Position numbers and translations under genes: made by a program. This document shows positions 59,823 through 64,000 of a stretch of 64,000 nt of DNA, piece by piece. The stretch is from Sipunculus nudus. Taxonomy: Eukaryota > Annelida > Sipuncula > Golfingiida > Sipunculidae. The notes below the pieces were generated by a model, which was not told the origin of the DNA, did no database searches, and saw only the letters and a list, made by a program, of their open reading frames with translations. Numbering within the stretch: the stretch's first letter is position 1; the number at the start of each line of letters is the position of its first letter. The DNA lies in the NCBI GenBank assembly GCA_026874595.1, contig CM049306.1, positions 4,852,019 through 4,916,018 on the forward strand, written 5' to 3'.

Positions 59823-60297
59823 CAAAGTGGCATGAAATATCTAAAGTAGGGTGGGACCTAAAGGCCCTTTGGAGCCAATGGAATATCCTGAAGATCCATA
59901 ATGGAGTTCTCTACTGTGCATTTGATCAGGACGCCAATGAAGAAACTGTCTTTCAACTGGTGGCTTGAACTGTGATCCGGAAGGATGCAACTGCATGGCC
60001 ACAAAACGGGCGAGTCTCCAAGACGCTCCATAACATTCAACAGTGGTTCTACTGGCTTAGATTACGAGATGTTGAAAGGTGATGCAAGCAGTGCAGATAC
60101 TGTGGGGCCTGGAAGCCCAGACAAAAAGAGCAACACAGCACCACTCAAGAGGTGGTCAGCTTGCCCCTAGAAGGAATCGCTTGGATGTAATGGGACCTGT
60201 CAAAATCTCGATCTATAAATCAGTACATCTTGGGGGTAAGCAACTTCTTCACCAAGTGGACAGAGGACTATGCCCTACCAAATCACACGGCATAGAT
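59823..60297 (+). mobile_element. Gypsy integrase fragment (N-terminal zinc-binding region and start of catalytic core)
   Basis: One plus-strand frame with three internal stops: SQWNILKIHNGVLYCAFDQD, then QQWFYWLRLRDVER, a CKQCRYC zinc-binding part, then NQYILGVSNFFTKWTEDYAL. This is the usual Gypsy integrase order; FTKWTE lies in the first part of the core and the catalytic D at the start is displaced by a stop (WM*WDL). It breaks off at about 60297. Same orientation as the gag/protease fragment, so probably the same element. Confidence 0.8.
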
Positions 60298-60317
60298 TAG
60301 GACTAGTCATGGTTTGG

Positions 60318-60395
60318 TCACAGCAGTGGAACTGGGGTTCGAGTGGGCTTTGATGGTTCAAGAGGCTTATTTTTGTAAAACGCTGTTTTTTTTGG
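60318..60395. repeat. Paralogous empty site for MITE copy 2
   Basis: GTCACAGCAGTGGAACTGGG ... TTCAAGAGGCTTATTTTTG. It matches the two flanks of the MITE at 55262-55629 joined together, with one AAGAGGC instead of two. Confidence 0.8.
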
Positions 60396-60559
60396 GGGGG
60401 TGGGGGGGGGGGGGAGTGATTCGGAGGGATACCTTAGCCTGAGACGGTGTTGAGCTGCTGTGAAGTAGCCCTGGGATAGACGGCAACCTACTGTATGTTT
60501 TTGATTAAACTTTTCTATTGTTTACGGTCTTCCGCTGTTTTTGACAGAACAACACCAGT

Positions 60560-60816
60560 GGTTTTCATAGTGGGCAGTCTTGAAGTGTAACAATAATTTT
60601 TTTCAATGAAAAATGAAAGGTTTTGCTTATTTTCTCAAACGAATTAAGTTGCAGTGACCAAATTTTGGGTTTTGTGGGAGAACTTAAGGAAACCTAACCC
60701 TATAAAAAATTTTGGATTTGTAGGTCTAACAGTTTTAAAGGGTCTTGTTAACGGACGTCTGGACAAAGGACCCTGACAATAACTCAGGTGACTTATAGTC
60801 AGCTGAGCTAAAAACT
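60560..60816. mobile_element. Family-A repeat, 5'-truncated copy
   Basis: GGCAGTCTTGAAGTGTAAC, GACCAAATTTTGGGTTTTG, GGATTTGTAGGTCTAACAG and TTAACGGACGTCTGGAC, then TTATAGTCAGCTGAGCTAAAA. Aligns with 10110-10388. Confidence 0.7.
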
Positions 60817-62009
60817 AGTAACAGCTTCTGAAGACAAAATTAAAAATGGACTCTGTGGCATGATGTACCCATTGTATTAAGGATAAGATATGGCAACATA
60901 TGGTTATAAATGAATATAAATCTCATGATGTCAGTGAAGAAAAAGAATCAGCTATGTAAAATTTGAACTGGTCGGCCCACCTTAACATATGTTAATCTAT
61001 ACTGTCAGCTGTTCATGTTAAATTAATCAATATATAACTGACACACAAAGCAGGAAAATGTAATGGTAGCTTAAATTCTCTTTAGGATTCCAACATATTT
61101 TTGGATTTCATTTTAAGTCATTTAAATGACATATTTGGATTTTCAAGATTTTTATTCAACACTGATTTCTTTATCACTGCTTCAGAAGTCTCATCCTCCT
61201 GCAGATTTCTTGTTCACAAATGTCATGCCAAAGTCTAGTTAATAAAAATATCAGGTTGAACCTTGCTTGCCTTTTCCTACTGAACCAGTCAATTTAGGGA
61301 CATCCAAGATCTTTTCATGAAATTTTCAAATTTGCTAAATCATAGCAATTTCAAAGCTTTAAAATACACCAAACATGTCAAGGATTTTTAACTGTGGGCA
61401 CCCTGCTGATCAATTTTACCATATTGATGCATCATATCAGTACACAGAACCAGTATAGTCAACAATCTCCCTTCATTTAATAGCTGCTTTATAAACACTC
61501 TGAAACTCTGCTTAATGCCAAAAAGGTTACCAACTCGTATCACAAGTGTAATGTGCATTGATTTATCTAAAAATTACATACCAGGATATCAAAGGCAATA
61601 CAATTCAAGCCTGCAGTCAACTTATCTACATCATATACACATCGAAGGCAAGTATCATATCAGAAAAATACAATTTTGTTTTCAACAGTGCCAGATGTCT
61701 GTCAGAAAAATATTATGGGCATATATCACATTTCTATAAGTAAGATGAGCTGTTTTTCGTTGCATGTAATTTGACTGATTACTCATGTAACAAGTGTAAT
61801 GGCCAGTATACAGTATGTACTGACATTCATATATCAGCTGGTAGGACTGTAACCTCCTTATCATAAGACTATTGACCACTGCTTACAATAACTGTTATAT
61901 GAAAACAATATCAACCAGTACTTAGTGGGTCCACCTTCTGAACTTCACAAACTGTTAAACACATTTGGTACCAGTCTTTTTACATAGGCAAGTTTATGTG
62001 ATGGTGCAA
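60817..62009. other. Probable 3' UTR/downstream region of the minus-strand membrane-protein gene; no other feature
   Basis: AT-rich. On the minus strand this follows the stop at 62010-62012. No gene recognised; several AATAAA-like hexamers exist and none can be chosen. Confidence 0.35.
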
Positions 62010-62202
62010 TCAAACTGTATTCTTGGACTTGATTCTAGGTGGCTCGACTGCTGGCTCCATCTGTTGCACAACAAAGTAAACAAGGACTGCAATGATTGCC
62101 AGAATGAGCAGCTGTAGCCAGACACTGCTGCACCAGCCTCGGCTCTTGGCTGGCTGACTTGTTTTTGTGGCTGCTGAACTTTGACTGGTTGTTTCAACTC
62201 TC
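62010..62202 (-). CDS. Last exon of a LEM-domain-type (LAP2/emerin-like) nuclear membrane protein
   Basis: Minus-strand exon after the acceptor TTTAACAG, with one base completing the upstream codon, then 63 codons and TGA (62012-62010). The peptide has a Ser/Thr-rich part (RVETTSQSSAATKTSQPAKS), then RGW, then one hydrophobic span LQLLILAIIAVLVYFVVQQM, and a 14-residue tail after the glutamate (PAVEPPRIKSKNTV). A single C-terminal membrane segment with a short lumenal tail after RGW, and VYFVVQQME resembling LAP2 VYQAME, suggests the LAP2/emerin group of inner nuclear membrane proteins. This is an inference from architecture; the LEM domain itself would lie upstream, outside the window. Confidence 0.5.
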
Positions 62203-62786
62203 CTGTTAAATAAATAAATAAAATCAATAAATAAACATAGAAATATTCCATATTCTAGTTTTAATTAATCCTCCCATACGTTCAAACTGCAGTCTCACCT
62301 TCCTTTTGTTTACGACTGGTAAGCAATAATAAATGCAGAAATATTCAACATTCCAGTTTTAATATATCCTACCACAAGTTCAAACTGCAGTTTCACTTTC
62401 TTCTTGTTTACAACTGGTAGGCATTAAAAAAATGCAGAAATATTCAACATTCCAGTTTTAATATATCCTACCACATGGTCAAACTGCAGTTTCACTTTCC
62501 TCTTGTTTACAACTGGTAAGCTTAACAAAAAAGACTATGCACACAGCAATTTTATTAACTACTGATAAGTTAAATTACAAGGAAAATCTTGATTATTTTG
62601 TTGAGCGTTTTCCATGAATTTTTACTGTGTGAATGGAAATAAAGGCATTGTTGAATAGAGCAAAATATCTCAAAGACTAGAAACATTTTAGGATCTTTTC
62701 AAGGTTAAAGTTAAAACTTTTGTTGACTTTGTGTCCTTAATAGACCAGGGTGATCTTCTGCATTATAAAAGCTGTGCCCTACTTAC

Positions 62787-62822
62787 TGTGAGTTTCGGGA
62801 CCGGATAGATGTGTGCACGAGG
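62787..62822 (-). CDS. 36-nt microexon A of the LAP2/emerin-like gene
   Basis: Minus strand: GATCAG| then 36 nt then |GTAAGT. Codons are LVHTSIRSRNS with phase 2 on both sides, so it can be included or skipped without a frame change. It joins the last exon exactly (CA + G = Gln, giving NSQRVETTSQ). Confidence 0.5.
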
Positions 62823-62984
62823 CTGATCTTCTGCATTATAAACTAGAATATCAGCAGAAGCTGACAAAAGCCCTCAGCCAAAAGAACAGTGTTTAAAGGT
62901 GGTAACAGTAACAAGTACTAAATATCTGTTCTCACATGGTTGTATATCTGTACATGTCTCGCTTATAAATTTAAACTGGAGAGG

Positions 62985-63895
62985 TATGTACCATGATTCA
63001 TAATTATTCCACCAAATGCTTCCTGAAAAAAAAGCTTCTAAGTTTTATTCTATTATAAGCTCTGTGACCTTGAAAAGTAGGTCAAGGTCACCCATCTTCG
63101 AACTTGACCGAGATTTTTTGTCGATATACATCTTCACCAAAGAAATAAAATTCCTATTGTGAATCCTTTTAGAGATAACTCGCTCACAAGGCCAAAGTTG
63201 AAAAATCCAAGAAAAATTCATTAAAAATCAGAAATTGTTGGTGGTGCCCCCAAACTTGTGCAGCAGTTTACAGACCATCAGTCCCTATGATCATAGTAAG
63301 TATTGTGAAAATCAACCCAATGGTTCCTGAGAAATAAGCTTTTAAATGTTTTTTCTATAATCAGCTCTGAAACGTAGAAAATGAGTCAAGGTCACCCATC
63401 TTCGAACTTGACCGAGATTTTGTCAATATACATCTTGAGCATAAAAATAAAATTTCTACGGTGAATCCTTTTAGAGATATCCCGCTCACAAGCTCAAAGT
63501 TGAAAAATCTGATAAAAATTCATAAAAAATCAGAAATTGTAGGTGGCGCCACCAAACTTGTGTAGCAGGTACAGACTATCAGTCCAAATATTCATAGTAA
63601 GTTTTGTGAAAATCCACCAAATGGTTCCTGAGTAATAAGCATCAAAGTGTTTTTCTATAATCAGCTCTATAATGTAGAAAAATAGGTCAAGGTCACCCAT
63701 CTTCGAACTTGACCGAGATTTTGTCGATATACATCTGTACCGAGGAAATAAAATTCTGACGGTGAATCCTTTTCCAGATATCCCGCTCACAAGGTTAAAG
63801 TTAACGGACGCCGGACGGACGGACAGACTGACGGACAGACGGACAGCTTTGGTGACGACAATAGCCCATCAGCCTAAGGGCTGAGGGCTAAAAAT
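62985..63895. repeat. AGGTCAAGGTCACCCATCTT-type repeat, three tandem sentences
   Basis: Three copies of a roughly 300-bp sentence (TCAAGGTCACCCATCTTCG, AACTTGACCGAGATTTT, GGTGAATCCTTTT). Then a (GGAC)n run and a hairpin TAGCCC...GGGCTA with inner CAGCC/GGCTG (63862-63891), followed by AAAAA. It separates microexons A and B, so it inserted in or expanded the intron between them. Confidence 0.75.
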
Positions 63896-63908
63896 GTGTC
63901 CTACTTAC

Positions 63909-63944
63909 TGTGAGGTTCTGGAGCTGAAAGATGTGTGCACCAGG
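63909..63944 (-). CDS. 36-nt microexon B (duplicate of A)
   Basis: Same borders and phases as microexon A, encoding LVHTSFSSRTS. Flanking intron sequence (GTAAGTAGG.CACA, TTTTATAATGCAGGAGATCAG) is duplicated with it. Confidence 0.45.
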
Positions 63945-63981
63945 CTGATCTCCTGCATTATAAAAGCTGTGCCCTCCTTAC

Positions 63982-64000
63982 TGTGAGGTTCTGGACCAGA
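63982..64000 (-). CDS. Microexon C (third copy, cut by the window edge)
   Basis: CTGGTCCAGAACCTCACA followed by GTAAGG on the minus strand. It is only 37 bp from microexon B, too close for both to be spliced together normally. Confidence 0.35.

Noticed and set aside
61994-62251. The 85-aa open frame read in its own frame
   Set aside because: The frame one step away, opened by the acceptor at 62203, gives a membrane segment and a clean end and joins microexon A in phase.

Overview
This is an AT-rich eukaryotic genomic window, most likely from a mollusc and probably a bivalve. The organism call is an inference from three things: long introns with GT/AG splice sites, animal-type protein fragments (HDHD5, a LAP2/emerin-like tail), and a very dense load of short non-autonomous repeats. 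Many of those repeats end in (GGAC)n runs followed by a small hairpin, a style familiar from bivalve genomes. Nothing here looks prokaryotic.

The one well-supported host gene is HDHD5 (HAD-superfamily hydrolase, CECR5) on the minus strand. Exon 1 is at 30492-30608, exon 2 at 18806-19015, and exon 3 runs off the left edge at 188-1. All three are joined in phase 0. Its two visible introns (about 18.6 kb and 11.5 kb) hold nearly everything in the first 30 kb: a 53-bp minisatellite, a 138-bp dimeric minisatellite with an accidental open frame, a decayed cysteine-rich gene (6360-8351, minus), three elements built on a 180-bp tandem core including a recent 2.2-kb duplication (10753-15828), a 32-bp minisatellite, two LINE remains, and a solo-LTR candidate whose promoter carries heat-shock-element-like arrays.

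From 31 to 49 kb the window is mostly (TA)n tracts and mollusc-type repeats, with a 5.6-kb satellite of about 186-bp units (35.29-40.94 kb, with an outlier at 48.16-48.99 kb). Two short stretches may be small genes (43774-44960 and 46464-46671). From 49 to 55 kb there is a 3.4-kb pair of inverted repeats enclosing two tRNA-derived SINE-like segments. From 56.6 to 60.4 kb lies a decayed Gypsy element (gag, protease, integrase) split by a tyrosine-recombinase DIRS-like retroelement. The right edge (62.0-64.0 kb, minus) holds the last exon of a single-pass membrane protein resembling LEM-domain nuclear-envelope proteins, preceded by duplicated 36-nt microexons.

The most notable undescribed items are: (i) a foldback MITE family with CACAGGCGCTTGAAT ends and exact 7-bp target duplications, with a paralogous empty site inside the same window; (ii) the heat-shock-element arrays in an LTR; (iii) a shared 3' hairpin module closing many otherwise different repeats; (iv) the symmetric 36-nt microexon cassette.
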